The notes: a model not told the origin generated them from the sequence alone. A stretch of DNA of 64,000 bases from Deltaproteobacteria bacterium (GCA_019307815.1 JAFDIV010000001.1:124001-188000), one strand, 5' to 3'. Positions 24,444-32,044 are shown, counted from the first letter of the stretch. Numbers and translations: made by a program.

Positions 24444-25730
24444 TTACCGCTCCAGCAATTCGGAGCAAATTCGATTCCAGGTGATCCAGAATCCCGGGTA
24501 GGATTTGTTTACGCAAGATTGATTCTTGATTACCATGTCAGGAAGTTTTAGCCCTATTACTGCAAGGCTCATGGCGAGGCGGTGGTCGTCGTGTGGATCG
24601 GTAGCTTCAGGTTTCAAAGGATATCCACCATGTATCACGAGACCGTCTTCAAGTTCATCAACCCTTCCCCCCAAGAGTTTCCACTGGGTTGCAATGGTAT
24701 GCAAACGATCGCTTTCCTTGTGACGTAAATGGGCGACGTTTCGGATGGACGTCCTGCCTTCTGCAAAGAGGGAGACGGCCGCCAGCGTGGGCACCATGTC
24801 GGGCATCTGGCTCAAGTCCGCCTCTATGGCCCTGAGATGTGCACCCCGTACGGTTACCTGGTCTTTTTCCCTTTTTACTTGGCATCCCATTTCCTCCAGA
24901 AGATTAAGAAACCCGATATCCCCCTGCCTGGTGCTGTAAGGATATATGTTTTCGGTGATAACTTGGCCGCCTGTGACAGCGGCTGCGGCCCAAAAATAGG
25001 ATGCGGAAGAGACATCGCCCTCGATGGTAAGGTCCTGTCCAGTATACCTCTGGCCCGCTGGAATCCTGAAATATTTGTATCCCTTCCGCTCGACCGATAC
25101 ACCGAACCTCTCCATTACATCCAAGGTAAGGTCGATGTAGGGAAGAGAGACCCGATCCCCCGTCACCTCGATTTCCACGTCCCTTTGGGCATAGGGGGCA
25201 CACAATAGGATCGAGGAGACAAACTGGCTGCTTTGGGTGGCATCCACGGTGGCGCCTCCCCCGCTAATCCCTTCTCCCCGCACCAGAACAGGCGGAAAAC
25301 CGGGTTTTCCAAGAGATTGTGCGCTTACACCGAGTTGGGCCAAGGCTTTTATCAGGTCACTTATGGGCCGCTCGTTCAAACGGGGGCTGCCGGTGAGGAT
25401 AACATTTCCCCGTGCAAGTGCTGCAACGCTCAAAAGCAGTCGAAGGGAGGTGCCACTGTTACCTAGGTATATCTCCTCTTTGGCTGGTGGCACACAAAGA
25501 TCTCCTGCCGATCCTGTCACCTGAAGCCTTCCTTCACCAAAGGAGATATCCACTCCCAGCCGAGCCAGGGCTTCGGTTGTATAAATCGTGTCATCACACC
25601 GGAGGAAATTCCTAATATGGCTTTCTCCCTTTCCAAGGGCTGCAGCTATTGCAGCCCTGTGGCTTATGCTTTTGGATCCTGGGATCCTGATCCTTGCATT
25701 GACCTTTTCTGTTGATTTTAGTTCCTTCAT
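24444..25730 (-). CDS. aroA: 3-phosphoshikimate 1-carboxyvinyltransferase (EPSP synthase)
   Basis: 428 residues from ATG 25730 (MKELKSTEKVNARIRIPGSK), preceded by AAGGAA. The track's longer start adds a segment with no family match. The motifs are GSKSISHRAAIAAALGKG, YLGNSGTSLRLLL (the NAGTA-type loop), DATQSSQFVSSILLCAPY, EGDVSSASYFWAAAAVTGG and HKESDRL. It joins shikimate-3-phosphate and PEP. It is the last gene of the minus-strand aromatic operon, separated from DHQS II by 205 nt that contain an imperfect GGCCGAT...ATCGGGCC hairpin but no clear terminator. Confidence 0.95.
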   Translation of the reverse strand: MKELKSTEKVNARIRIPGSKSISHRAAIAAALGKGESHIRNFLRCDDTIYTTEALARLGVDISFGEGRLQVTGSAGDLCVPPAKEEIYLGNSGTSLRLLLSVAALARGNVILTGSPRLNERPISDLIKALAQLGVSAQSLGKPGFPPVLVRGEGISGGGATVDATQSSQFVSSILLCAPYAQRDVEIEVTGDRVSLPYIDLTLDVMERFGVSVERKGYKYFRIPAGQRYTGQDLTIEGDVSSASYFWAAAAVTGGQVITENIYPYSTRQGDIGFLNLLEEMGCQVKREKDQVTVRGAHLRAIEADLSQMPDMVPTLAAVSLFAEGRTSIRNVAHLRHKESDRLHTIATQWKLLGGRVDELEDGLVIHGGYPLKPEATDPHDDHRLAMSLAVIGLKLPDMVIKNQSCVNKSYPGFWITWNRICSELLER

Positions 25731-25935
25731 TAAGGTATTCCTTGGTTCAGGTTGAACCGAGGTGTCGTTCTTTGTATATCCTAACCTAGAAACCACGTTT
25801 TGGGGACTTTTATTATTTCACCCAATCAATGTGGTTTTGGGCAAAAGGTGGGCCAGAACATAAGGCCCGATCCCCTTTCCTTGTATCGGCCCATGGTACT
25901 TCTTGTGATGTCATAGCAAGTGGGGACATATGAAA

Positions 25936-26928
25936 TTATTTTTCAGTAATTGTTTCATGGACCTTGTAACCAAAATGTCTTCCTTCCTTCTCCACATATC
26001 CCAACACCGTGTTCCCGGCCTTAAGATGGACTACTGAAACTGGATTTCCCTGTGGTGCAACCAGTCGGATGGTCTCGGCATTCTGAACGATTGTACTCAC
26101 AGGCCCATTTGGCCCCGTGGCCTGGATCAGAAGAAGGGGCCTTCTCTCAATCTTCACCCTTCCCACCAAGATCGGGGTGGACTTCCCCTTTGCATTGACC
26201 CCCATAACAAGGTCACCGGCCTTGAGCTCGCACAAGTACCTGGTCTTACCTCCTGGTACCATCACATAGGCATGGACCGGGCCCGCATTAACCCTGAAGG
26301 GTCGGGGGGAAACATAGGGATTTTCCACGCTCTCGCAGTGGATGAGAAACAATCCCTGGCTGCTGTTTCCCACAAGCAGGCCATCACCTTCTTTCATCAT
26401 GGTGCAGGTGTCCACACAAACCCTGTCACCCATTGCGGCAGGGACAACCGATTCAATGGTAAATTCTACAAGGTGCAGGGACTCGTGGCCGGATTTGATC
26501 TTGCCAATAATTTCTTTGACCTTGGCAGGGTTTCTGTCTTCGATAATAATGCCTGCCACCCCCTTTTCCAGGATGCCCAGTGCCGTGTTTGCCTCTTGAG
26601 CGCTGGTTATGGTCACAAAGATATTGTCAGATCGGGCAACCAGATTCTCAAGCGGTATAATGGTCCAGTCCGTGGTGTCCACCACCACCTTTTTGTTGCG
26701 GCTGAGGCAGGCGATTTTTTTCTCGTCTTCGCGGGAGCGGATCTGTGCCCGAACCACATCCTTTTCCCATTTGAGGTCTCCGGCCTTGGCCACCGTAGTG
26801 ATAATCCCCAGCTCCTTGGCTGCCTTTACCTTGTCATCGGGTACGATCACCGCATCTGCCCCTGCCTCGAGGGCGGCTGTCACCAGCTCCTTCTGCCAAG
26901 GATCGGCCTTGACCCAAATCTCCTTCAT
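25936..26928 (-). CDS. 3-dehydroquinate synthase II (archaeal-type)
   Basis: 330 residues from ATG 26928, with GAGGAGGAAGG upstream. It matches the AroB'-type enzyme first known from methanogens: MKEIWVKADPWQKELVTAAL, VVVDTTDWTIIPLENLVA, VEFTIESVVPAAMGDRVCVD, GDGLLVGNSSQGLFLIHCE, YVSPRPFRVNAGPVHAYV. The family makes 3-dehydroquinate from the 6-deoxy-5-ketofructose/aspartate-semialdehyde product by NAD-dependent deamination and cyclisation, bypassing DAHP and AroB. Its partner ADH synthase is three genes upstream. Its start lies 95 nt inside tyrA. Confidence 0.95.
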   Translation of the reverse strand: MKEIWVKADPWQKELVTAALEAGADAVIVPDDKVKAAKELGIITTVAKAGDLKWEKDVVRAQIRSREDEKKIACLSRNKKVVVDTTDWTIIPLENLVARSDNIFVTITSAQEANTALGILEKGVAGIIIEDRNPAKVKEIIGKIKSGHESLHLVEFTIESVVPAAMGDRVCVDTCTMMKEGDGLLVGNSSQGLFLIHCESVENPYVSPRPFRVNAGPVHAYVMVPGGKTRYLCELKAGDLVMGVNAKGKSTPILVGRVKIERRPLLLIQATGPNGPVSTIVQNAETIRLVAPQGNPVSVVHLKAGNTVLGYVEKEGRHFGYKVHETITEK

Positions 26929-27730
26929 GGTTGCCTTCCTCCTCGGTGAAATACTTCCTGAGGGATAGAAACAGTTCCTCAAAGGCCTTTCTTTGTTTCG
27001 TATTGATTATGTCTGCTAGCTGCTCGCATGTTTTTGTGTAGGACTCGATGAACTGGCTTGAAAATGGATTATCCATCAGCAAAGAGGCAAAAAGATCAAG
27101 TGGTTGACCCAGCATGAATCTGATCCTATCTATCGACTGCCTAAAGACATAGGTGGAATACGCCAAGATGTCCTCCAATCTGTAATTGGAGTCCATGATA
27201 CACGTGGCAAGGACAAGCATGGCAAAATGGTGTGCTCCCTGGATAAGACCCATCAGATGGTCATGGAGCAAAGGATTGAGCATAATGGGTCTTAGGCCGC
27301 TGGCCTTGAGTATTCCGAGGGTCCATCGAAGGCCCTCTTCGCCCCGTCCAGGACAAACCGCTATTGACATAGGGCCCTGAGCTGCTCCATGTTCATGGTT
27401 CGGGCCAAAAAGCGGGTGAAGACCTACCACCTGGGAGTTTGAGCATTTGAGCATGACGGAGAGGGGTAGTGTCTTGATGGATGTTAGATCAACGAGAAGG
27501 CCCTCTTTTGGCACCAAAGGGGCAATCTCCCGTATCACATTCTCTGTATCAGTTATAGGCACCGAGATAACAATCACATCGCACATGGAGACCATCTCTT
27601 TGGGCCTGAGCCTGGTGGACCTACTAGAGCGCATCACCTCCAGGCCAAGATCTTCCAATAGTCTCGCAAACCACGAGCCCATCCTCCCTGTGCCCCCAAC
27701 TATTCCCACCTTCGGCCTGTCTAGTCCCAC
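26834..27730 (-). CDS. tyrA: Prephenate dehydrogenase
   Basis: 298 residues. The NAD-binding fold starts at once with KVGIVGGTGRMGSWFARLLEDLG. VIVISVPITDTENVIREIAPL, LVDLTSIKTLPL, VGLHPLFGPNH and AHHFAMLVLATC are the TyrA landmarks (catalytic His in HPLFGP). It oxidatively decarboxylates prephenate to hydroxyphenylpyruvate for tyrosine. GTG start with AGGAGGTGAGCC upstream, overlapping the pheA stop by 10 nt. The last about 30 residues (GNHEGDLGQGRSLAEGAGDS...) are translated from DNA that also encodes the start of DHQS II, and read like a random tail. Confidence 0.92.
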   Translation of the reverse strand: MGLDRPKVGIVGGTGRMGSWFARLLEDLGLEVMRSSRSTRLRPKEMVSMCDVIVISVPITDTENVIREIAPLVPKEGLLVDLTSIKTLPLSVMLKCSNSQVVGLHPLFGPNHEHGAAQGPMSIAVCPGRGEEGLRWTLGILKASGLRPIMLNPLLHDHLMGLIQGAHHFAMLVLATCIMDSNYRLEDILAYSTYVFRQSIDRIRFMLGQPLDLFASLLMDNPFSSQFIESYTKTCEQLADIINTKQRKAFEELFLSLRKYFTEEEGNHEGDLGQGRSLAEGAGDSRPRGRGRCGDRTR

Positions 27731-28830
27731 GGCTCACCTCCTGCTGGATAGGATCCAAGGTGCTTGAAAAAACAGCACACCTCTTTCATTTCCTTTAAGG
27801 CGCGATCCACATGGGTGTCCTGTTTGTGGCCTTGCATATCCACAAAAAAGAGGTATTCCCATTTTCTTGTGCGTGCAGGCCTCGATTCTATTTTGGTCAT
27901 ATTGATGTTATGCCTAGCCAGTGGTTCAATGGCCCTGTAAAGGCTACCCGGCCTGTGGTGAAGAGAAAATAAAACAGATGTCTTGTTGTTCTCGGAGCGC
28001 TTGGGCTCTCCTTTCCCTATAATGAGGAACCGGGTGACATTGTGGGATGTATCTTCAATGCCTTTTTCCAAAATGGACAGGTTATAGATTTGGGCGGCCA
28101 GCTCGCTTGCAATGGCTGCGGCATCCTCTTTTTCAGCCGCCTTTTGGGCTGCCTCAGATGTGCTTCCTGTCTCCATGATCTTTACCTGGGGCATATTTTC
28201 CTTGATCCACATACGGCACTGGGACAGGGCCATGGGGTGGGAGTAGAGGTATTTGAGGGCTTTTTTATCCCTTTGATTACCTAACAAGTTATGCCTTATC
28301 CGGAGGAAGATCTCACCCTGGACCCTTAAATCATACTCACAAAACAGGTCAAGGGTGTCTCCTACAGTGCCATGGTAGGAGTTTTCAACCGGAACCACCC
28401 CCATGGTGCACAGGTCCTTTTCCACCAGTGAAAAGACATCTTCGATACTTACACCTGGGCACAACTCATGGGCCTGGCCAAGGAACCTAACTCCGGCCTG
28501 ATGGCAAAAACTCCCTTCAGGGCCCAGGTATGCCACCCGGAAGGCCTGCTGCACAGAGCGGCTAGCTGAGATGATTTCCGTAAAGATTGCCCTTATGGCC
28601 TGAGGGGTCAAAAGGCCCCTGCCATGTGCCATGAGCTTACCCATGACCTCCTGCTCTCGGCCGGGGTCAGTGGTGTCCAAGCCCAAAGCTTTTTTGTGTT
28701 TTCCTATTTTCCAAGCAAGTTCCTGTCTTGCTACAAGGAGGGAGAGGATCTTGTTATCGATGCTGTCGATCCGGCCCCTGAGGTTTTCAAGCTGCCACAC
28801 GTTCCTCGCGCCATGTGTGGTTTGTTTCAT
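27721..28830 (-). CDS. pheA: Bifunctional chorismate mutase / prephenate dehydratase
   Basis: 369 residues from ATG 28830 (GGAGGAACAA upstream). Domain order: AroQ chorismate mutase ([33 protein letters not shown]), prephenate dehydratase ([48 protein letters not shown]) and a C-terminal ACT domain ([38 protein letters not shown]) with the ESRP phenylalanine-binding motif. So it is probably feedback-inhibited by Phe. Its start overlaps the ADH synthase end by 44 nt. Confidence 0.95.
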   Translation of the reverse strand: MKQTTHGARNVWQLENLRGRIDSIDNKILSLLVARQELAWKIGKHKKALGLDTTDPGREQEVMGKLMAHGRGLLTPQAIRAIFTEIISASRSVQQAFRVAYLGPEGSFCHQAGVRFLGQAHELCPGVSIEDVFSLVEKDLCTMGVVPVENSYHGTVGDTLDLFCEYDLRVQGEIFLRIRHNLLGNQRDKKALKYLYSHPMALSQCRMWIKENMPQVKIMETGSTSEAAQKAAEKEDAAAIASELAAQIYNLSILEKGIEDTSHNVTRFLIIGKGEPKRSENNKTSVLFSLHHRPGSLYRAIEPLARHNINMTKIESRPARTRKWEYLFFVDMQGHKQDTHVDRALKEMKEVCCFFKHLGSYPAGGEPWD

Positions 28831-29638
28831 TTGTTCCTCCGCCGTTATGGTGCAAGAACTCCAGGGCCTTTTCCACACTTGCCCCCTGGTGGACTATCAT
28901 GGCAAGGGCCGCCACCATCCTGGTGGGATTAGGGTGTTGAAACACGTTCCTACCAATGGATGTACCTGCGGCCCCTGCCTCCATGGCGCCCTTGACCATC
29001 TCAAGCACTGCCCGGTCCGACTCCATCTTGGGCCCTCCTGCAATGATTACAGGCACGTGACATCCTTCTACCACCTCCCTGAAGGTCTCTGGACCTCCTG
29101 TGTAGGAGACCTTCACCACATCAGCTCCAAGCTCTGCCCCTAGGCGGGCTGCATGTTTGATGGCCTCCGGGTCATATTCGTCCCTGATCTTCTCACCCCT
29201 GGGATAGATCATGGCAAGGAGTGGTATGCCCCATTCAGAGGCCCTCTCAGCTATCCGACCCAGATCGGCCAGCATGTCTTTTTCCCTTCCGCTGCCGATA
29301 TTTACATGGACAGATACCCCGTCTGCCCCCAGCTTGATGGCCTCTTCCACGCTGCACACAAGCGTCTTGGCATTGGGCTCAGGGGAAAGGGATGTGCTCC
29401 CCGAAAGATGAATAATTAGCCCCATATCAGAGCCACTTTTCCTGTGGCCCCTTGCCACAAGCCCCTTGTGGACCACAATTGCATTGGCCCCTCCATCTGC
29501 TACCTGCGCCATGGCCTTTTTTATGTCCGAAATTCCCCTAATGGGGCCGGCACTCACACCGTGGTCCATAGGAACGATGACCGTTTTTCCCGTATTCCGG
29601 TCAATGATCCTTGCTAGTCGGATTTCCTTTCCTATCAT
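28787..29638 (-). CDS. 2-amino-3,7-dideoxy-D-threo-hept-6-ulosonate (ADH) synthase
   Basis: 283 residues of the class I aldolase DhnA/LsrF-like family: [74 protein letters not shown] (Schiff-base Lys), IIAGGPK. Paired with DHQS II this is the ADH synthase of the alternative shikimate entry, joining a ketofructose phosphate-derived donor with aspartate semialdehyde. A fructose-bisphosphate aldolase of the same fold is the alternative, but context decides. First gene of the operon, behind two attenuators. ATG follows AAGGAGGGACAAA. Confidence 0.93.
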   Translation of the reverse strand: MIGKEIRLARIIDRNTGKTVIVPMDHGVSAGPIRGISDIKKAMAQVADGGANAIVVHKGLVARGHRKSGSDMGLIIHLSGSTSLSPEPNAKTLVCSVEEAIKLGADGVSVHVNIGSGREKDMLADLGRIAERASEWGIPLLAMIYPRGEKIRDEYDPEAIKHAARLGAELGADVVKVSYTGGPETFREVVEGCHVPVIIAGGPKMESDRAVLEMVKGAMEAGAAGTSIGRNVFQHPNPTRMVAALAMIVHQGASVEKALEFLHHNGGGTNETNHTWREERVAA

Positions 29639-29718
29639 TTTGTCCCTCCTTGCTTAGTGTCATGAAAACCACTGTTTCCTGTCACCCTTGTGCTGCAAGT
29701 AGCTGTGCTATGTATGGC

Positions 29719-29922
29719 CTAGGCTTTTCGCCCTGTTTTACCGGGCTGCCTCTTTCCAAAGGAGATAGCTGTTATGGACGAAAAAAGCCACGGGCTGTAT
29801 GGTTCCACCCGTGGCTTTTTTGCAACACCTTGCCCAAGTGCCACGGGTGGACCCCTCCAATAATGAAACCAAAACTGGTTCATATGAAAGGCATGTTTTT
29901 GGTTCGTATAAATGCTAACCAT
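29719..29922 (-). CDS. Aromatic-rich leader ORF of the second aro attenuator
   Basis: A 67-codon ORF in the 5' leader of the ADH synthase operon. Codons 12-22 read FHMNQFWFHYW, eight aromatic or His codons in eleven, exactly where a stalling ribosome would sit ahead of the antiterminator strand at 29851-29840. ATG 29922 follows AAGGGGA at 9 nt. Unlike a classical leader it has no stop before the terminator and reads through it to a TAG at 29719; the tail after codon 22 is probably meaningless. The product is expected to be a disposable sensor peptide. Confidence 0.6.
   Translation of the reverse strand: MVSIYTNQKHAFHMNQFWFHYWRGPPVALGQGVAKKPRVEPYSPWLFSSITAISFGKRQPGKTGRKA
29781..29851 (-). promoter_or_regulatory. 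Attenuator 2 of the aromatic operon (antiterminator/terminator)
   Basis: Minus-strand RNA. The antiterminator pairs TCCACCCGTGGC (29851-29840) with GCCACGGGTGGA (29815-29804), 12 perfect bp. The terminator pairs AAAAAAGCCACGGG with CCCGTGGCTTTTTT (29821-29808 with 29794-29781), 14 perfect bp with a terminal T-run. The two helices share one strand and exclude each other. It lies about 140 nt upstream of the ADH synthase start. On the plus strand the same hairpin could also act as a terminator. Confidence 0.8.
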
Positions 29923-29986
29923 GGAATCAATTCCCCTTTGTACTTGTGCCGATATTTCTTCTTATTGATTACATTCCCCGTAAAAC

Positions 29987-30060
29987 AAAAAAGCCGTGAG
30001 CTTTTGGTCTGCCCACGGCTTTAAAAAAAATGAAATAGACCATCAGTCCATGGGCAGACC
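29987..30060 (-). promoter_or_regulatory. Attenuator 1 of the aromatic operon (antiterminator/terminator)
   Basis: Minus-strand RNA. The antiterminator pairs GGTCTGCCCATGG (30060-30048) with CCGTGGGCAGACC (30018-30006), 13 bp including one G-U. The terminator pairs AAAGCCGTG (30022-30014) with CACGGCTTT (29998-29990), followed by a T-run to 29987. The helices exclude each other. The leader-peptide stop codon lies directly after the first antiterminator strand, so a ribosome finishing the peptide masks it and lets the terminator form. Confidence 0.82.
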
Positions 30061-30114
30061 TCCGCATCCCCAAAAATAAAAGTTCCAGCCTTCCCATGAA
30101 CGATTGATGATCAT
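30043..30114 (-). CDS. Aromatic-rich leader peptide of the first aro attenuator
   Basis: A 23-codon ORF, too short for the track: MIINRSWEGW, then NFYFWGCGGLPMD. Three Trp, two Phe and one Tyr codon lie in nine consecutive positions (7-15), the last ending 9 nt before the antiterminator strand. AAGGAA lies about 11 nt upstream of the ATG at 30114. Starvation for any of the three aromatic amino acids should stall the ribosome here and switch on the shikimate/Phe/Tyr operon. This is the classical geometry of a leader peptide. Confidence 0.82.
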   Translation of the reverse strand: MIINRSWEGWNFYFWGCGGLPMD

Positions 30115-30156
30115 TGTGGTAATGTTCCTTCGTTCTGCAGAATTGAATTTTAAATA

Positions 30157-30184
30157 ATTAAAAACCTCCTTAGCTGTTTGTCAA
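30157..30184 (-). promoter_or_regulatory. Promoter of the aromatic (ADHS-pheA-tyrA-DHQS-aroA) operon
   Basis: Minus strand TTGACA (30184-30179, consensus) and TTTAAT (30162-30157, 5 of 6) with a 16-nt spacer, giving a start near 30150, about 35 nt before the first leader-peptide ATG. It diverges from the trp promoter; the two -35 boxes are 58 nt apart. Confidence 0.7.
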
Positions 30185-30242
30185 GAGAAAATTTCAACTT
30201 ATTTAAAAAATCATGATACAGATGGAGCGCTAATATTTTTAC

Positions 30243-30273
30243 TTGACAATCTTAAGAGATCTGCTTAGATAAT
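30243..30273 (+). promoter_or_regulatory. Promoter of the trp operon
   Basis: TTGACA at 30243-30248 is a consensus -35. The -10 is either TAGATA at 17-nt spacing or, with a better match but longer 19-nt spacing, GATAAT (30268-30273). Transcription would begin near 30280, about 95 nt before the trpL start. No TrpR-type palindrome was seen over the -10 region. Confidence 0.62.
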
Positions 30274-30376
30274 TTTTATTCAAAGATTGGCATTTTCGGA
30301 TAAGAGTATTTTGCATTCAGCCTTCAGGGTAAAAAGCATGGAATTCAGAAGCCAGAAGTCAGAATGGAATAGAGAT

Positions 30377-30442
30377 ATGGTTATTGGCTCATCAATTTGC
30401 CTGTGGTGGTGGCGCCTCCAAACAGAGGTGATCCCACCATAG
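30377..30442 (+). CDS. trpL: trp operon leader peptide
   Basis: A 21-codon ORF: MVIGSSICLWWWRLQTEV then IPP and TAG. Codons 10-12 are three consecutive TGG (30404-30412). The first antiterminator strand starts 13 nt after them and the stop codon sits just after that strand (30440-30442). This is the standard trp attenuation arrangement. The Shine-Dalgarno is weak (GGAATAGAG). It was missed by the ORF track because of length. Confidence 0.88.
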   Translation: MVIGSSICLWWWRLQTEVIPP

Positions 30443-30502
30443 TAGGATAACAGCCGCAATAAAAACCGTGGGGTCACCTCCGGATGGCCCCGCGGTTTTT
30501 TT
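30425..30502 (+). promoter_or_regulatory. trp attenuator (antiterminator and intrinsic terminator)
   Basis: Antiterminator: GAGGTGATCCCA (30425-30436) pairs with TGGGGTCACCTC (30469-30480) over 12 bp with one G-U. Terminator: AAAAACCGTGGGG (30461-30473) pairs with CCCCGCGGTTTTT (30488-30500), followed by T's to 30502. In addition the Trp-codon segment GGTGGTGGCGCCTC can pair with GAGGTGATCCCACC to form the protective 1:2 hairpin. All elements of E. coli-style transcription attenuation are visible. Confidence 0.88.
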
Positions 30503-30515
30503 GTCTGTGTTTGTT

Positions 30516-30555
30516 AGAAAAGGCCGTGGGGCTTAAGGACCTCACGGCCTTTTCT
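30516..30555 (+). promoter_or_regulatory. Second hairpin between the attenuator and trpE
   Basis: AGAAAAGGCCGTGGGG (30516-30531) pairs with CCTCACGGCCTTTTCT (30540-30555) over 16 bp with one G-U and an 8-nt loop, ending 17 nt before the trpE ATG. It could be an extra terminator (U-rich 3' arm), an mRNA-stabilising 5' structure or a control on trpE translation. It is absent from the decayed leader copy at 42211. Confidence 0.6.
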
Positions 30556-30571
30556 ATTGTGAGGAAAGGTG

Positions 30572-32044
30572 ATGCAGGTCCGGCCTTCATTTACAGAATT
30601 TGAGCATATGGCGGAGCAGGGTAACTTGATTCTCCTTCAATATGAGTTCCCGGCCCATACAGAAACCCCTGTCTCGGCATATCTCAAACTAACAAACAGC
30701 TCATCTTTTTCCTTTCTCCTTGAAAGCGCCAAGTTTCCCAGGAGCTGGGGCAGATACAGCCTTATTGGCTGTGACCCGCATGTCTTGGTCTTCATCTACG
30801 ACGGTGGGGTGGAGGTATGGAAAGGGGTTCAAAAGACCCGGGTCAAGGCGCCCGATCCGCTCACCCCCTTGAAAGATATGGTCCGGGAGACCAAACCTGT
30901 TGCGGCAATAAACGACCTTCCCTTCGACGGCGGGTTAGTTGGGTATCTAAACTACGACTTGGTGAGAAAGTGGGAGAGGCTGACTGGACTCGTACCCCCT
31001 GACCCTGTGCTCCCTGAAGGGGTGTTCATGGCCCCCCAAAGGCTCGTGGTATTTGATCATCTCAGACATCAAGTGCGTATCATGGCCCTGGTATATCTAA
31101 GGGAGGGGATGAGCCTGAAAAAACAATATGATCTAGCCTGCCAAAGCATTGAGAAGACATTGGCAGAGCTGCAGTGTCCCCTGAACCCTTCAGCAAATGA
31201 GGGGATAGAGATCTCACCTTTCGTCTCAAACATGGAGAAATGGGAGTTTGAGGCATCTGTGGCCAGGATCAGGGAGTACATAACAGCAGGTGATGTGATC
31301 CAGGTGGTGCTTTCACAGAGGTTCTGCGCGGATATTTCGGGGGATGTTTTTGGGATATACCGAAGACTCAGAGACCTCAATCACTCTCCTTACATGTTTT
31401 TCCTCAACTTCGGACAGACCAAATTAATTGGCGCATCCCCTGAGGTCCTTGCCCGCCTTACCAAGAGAAATATTGAGCTTTGTCCCATTGCTGGGACCAG
31501 GCCCAGGGGCACAACCGTAGAAGAAGACAAGGCCCTTGAGCAGGAGCTTCTCAGAGATACCAAAGAAAGGGCGGAGCACGTGATGCTGGTGGACCTTGGG
31601 AGAAATGATGTGGGCAAGGTAGCGGTTCCTGGGTCTGTGAGGGTTACGAAATTCATGAAAGTTGAGCGCTACTCCCATGTCATGCACATGGTCTCGGAGG
31701 TGCAGGGTATGCTCAGGCCTGGAAAAGATTGTTTTGACCTTTTTAGGTCGGCCTTTCCAGCCGGGACCGTCACCGGTGCACCCAAGGTGAGGGCCATGGA
31801 GATCATCAATGAACTGGAGCTCCAGCCAAGGGGGTCCTATGCGGGGGCGGTGGGCTATTTTGCCTTTAACGGGGATATGGATTTTTGCATCACCATCCGA
31901 ACCATCATCATCACAAATGACATGGCCTCGATCCAGGTGGGAGCAGGCATTGTCTATGACTCCTTACCTGAAAGGGAATACGAGGAGACCTTGAGAAAGG
32001 CAGAGGCCATGTTTAAGGCCATTGATGAGGCAAAAGTAAGATGA
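30572..32044 (+). CDS. trpE: Anthranilate synthase component I
   Basis: 490 residues. The Trp-binding LLES element (SFSFLLESAKFPRSWGRYSLIG) is in the N-terminal domain. The chorismate-binding domain has AGDVIQVVLSQRF, SPYMFFLNFG, IGASPEVLARL, PIAGTRPRG, ERAEHVMLVDLGRNDVG, FPAGTVTGAPKVRAMEII and QVGAGIVYDSLPEREYEET. It makes anthranilate from chorismate with ammonia from TrpG and is probably feedback-inhibited by Trp. ATG 30572 sits behind GAGGAAAGG; a GTG just before it is an alternative. It overlaps trpG by 4 nt. Confidence 0.96.
   Translation: MQVRPSFTEFEHMAEQGNLILLQYEFPAHTETPVSAYLKLTNSSSFSFLLESAKFPRSWGRYSLIGCDPHVLVFIYDGGVEVWKGVQKTRVKAPDPLTPLKDMVRETKPVAAINDLPFDGGLVGYLNYDLVRKWERLTGLVPPDPVLPEGVFMAPQRLVVFDHLRHQVRIMALVYLREGMSLKKQYDLACQSIEKTLAELQCPLNPSANEGIEISPFVSNMEKWEFEASVARIREYITAGDVIQVVLSQRFCADISGDVFGIYRRLRDLNHSPYMFFLNFGQTKLIGASPEVLARLTKRNIELCPIAGTRPRGTTVEEDKALEQELLRDTKERAEHVMLVDLGRNDVGKVAVPGSVRVTKFMKVERYSHVMHMVSEVQGMLRPGKDCFDLFRSAFPAGTVTGAPKVRAMEIINELELQPRGSYAGAVGYFAFNGDMDFCITIRTIIITNDMASIQVGAGIVYDSLPEREYEETLRKAEAMFKAIDEAKVR

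Noticed and set aside
29719-29922. Independent small aromatic-rich protein
   Set aside because: The aromatic codons lie immediately ahead of an antiterminator/terminator pair and the second half merely reads through the hairpin, so a leader ORF is the better explanation.
30395-30502. T-box riboswitch or TRAP-type leader before trpE
   Set aside because: No T-box TGGN bulge or specifier loop and no run of spaced GAG/TAG triplets; the Trp-codon leader peptide and alternating helices explain the sequence better.
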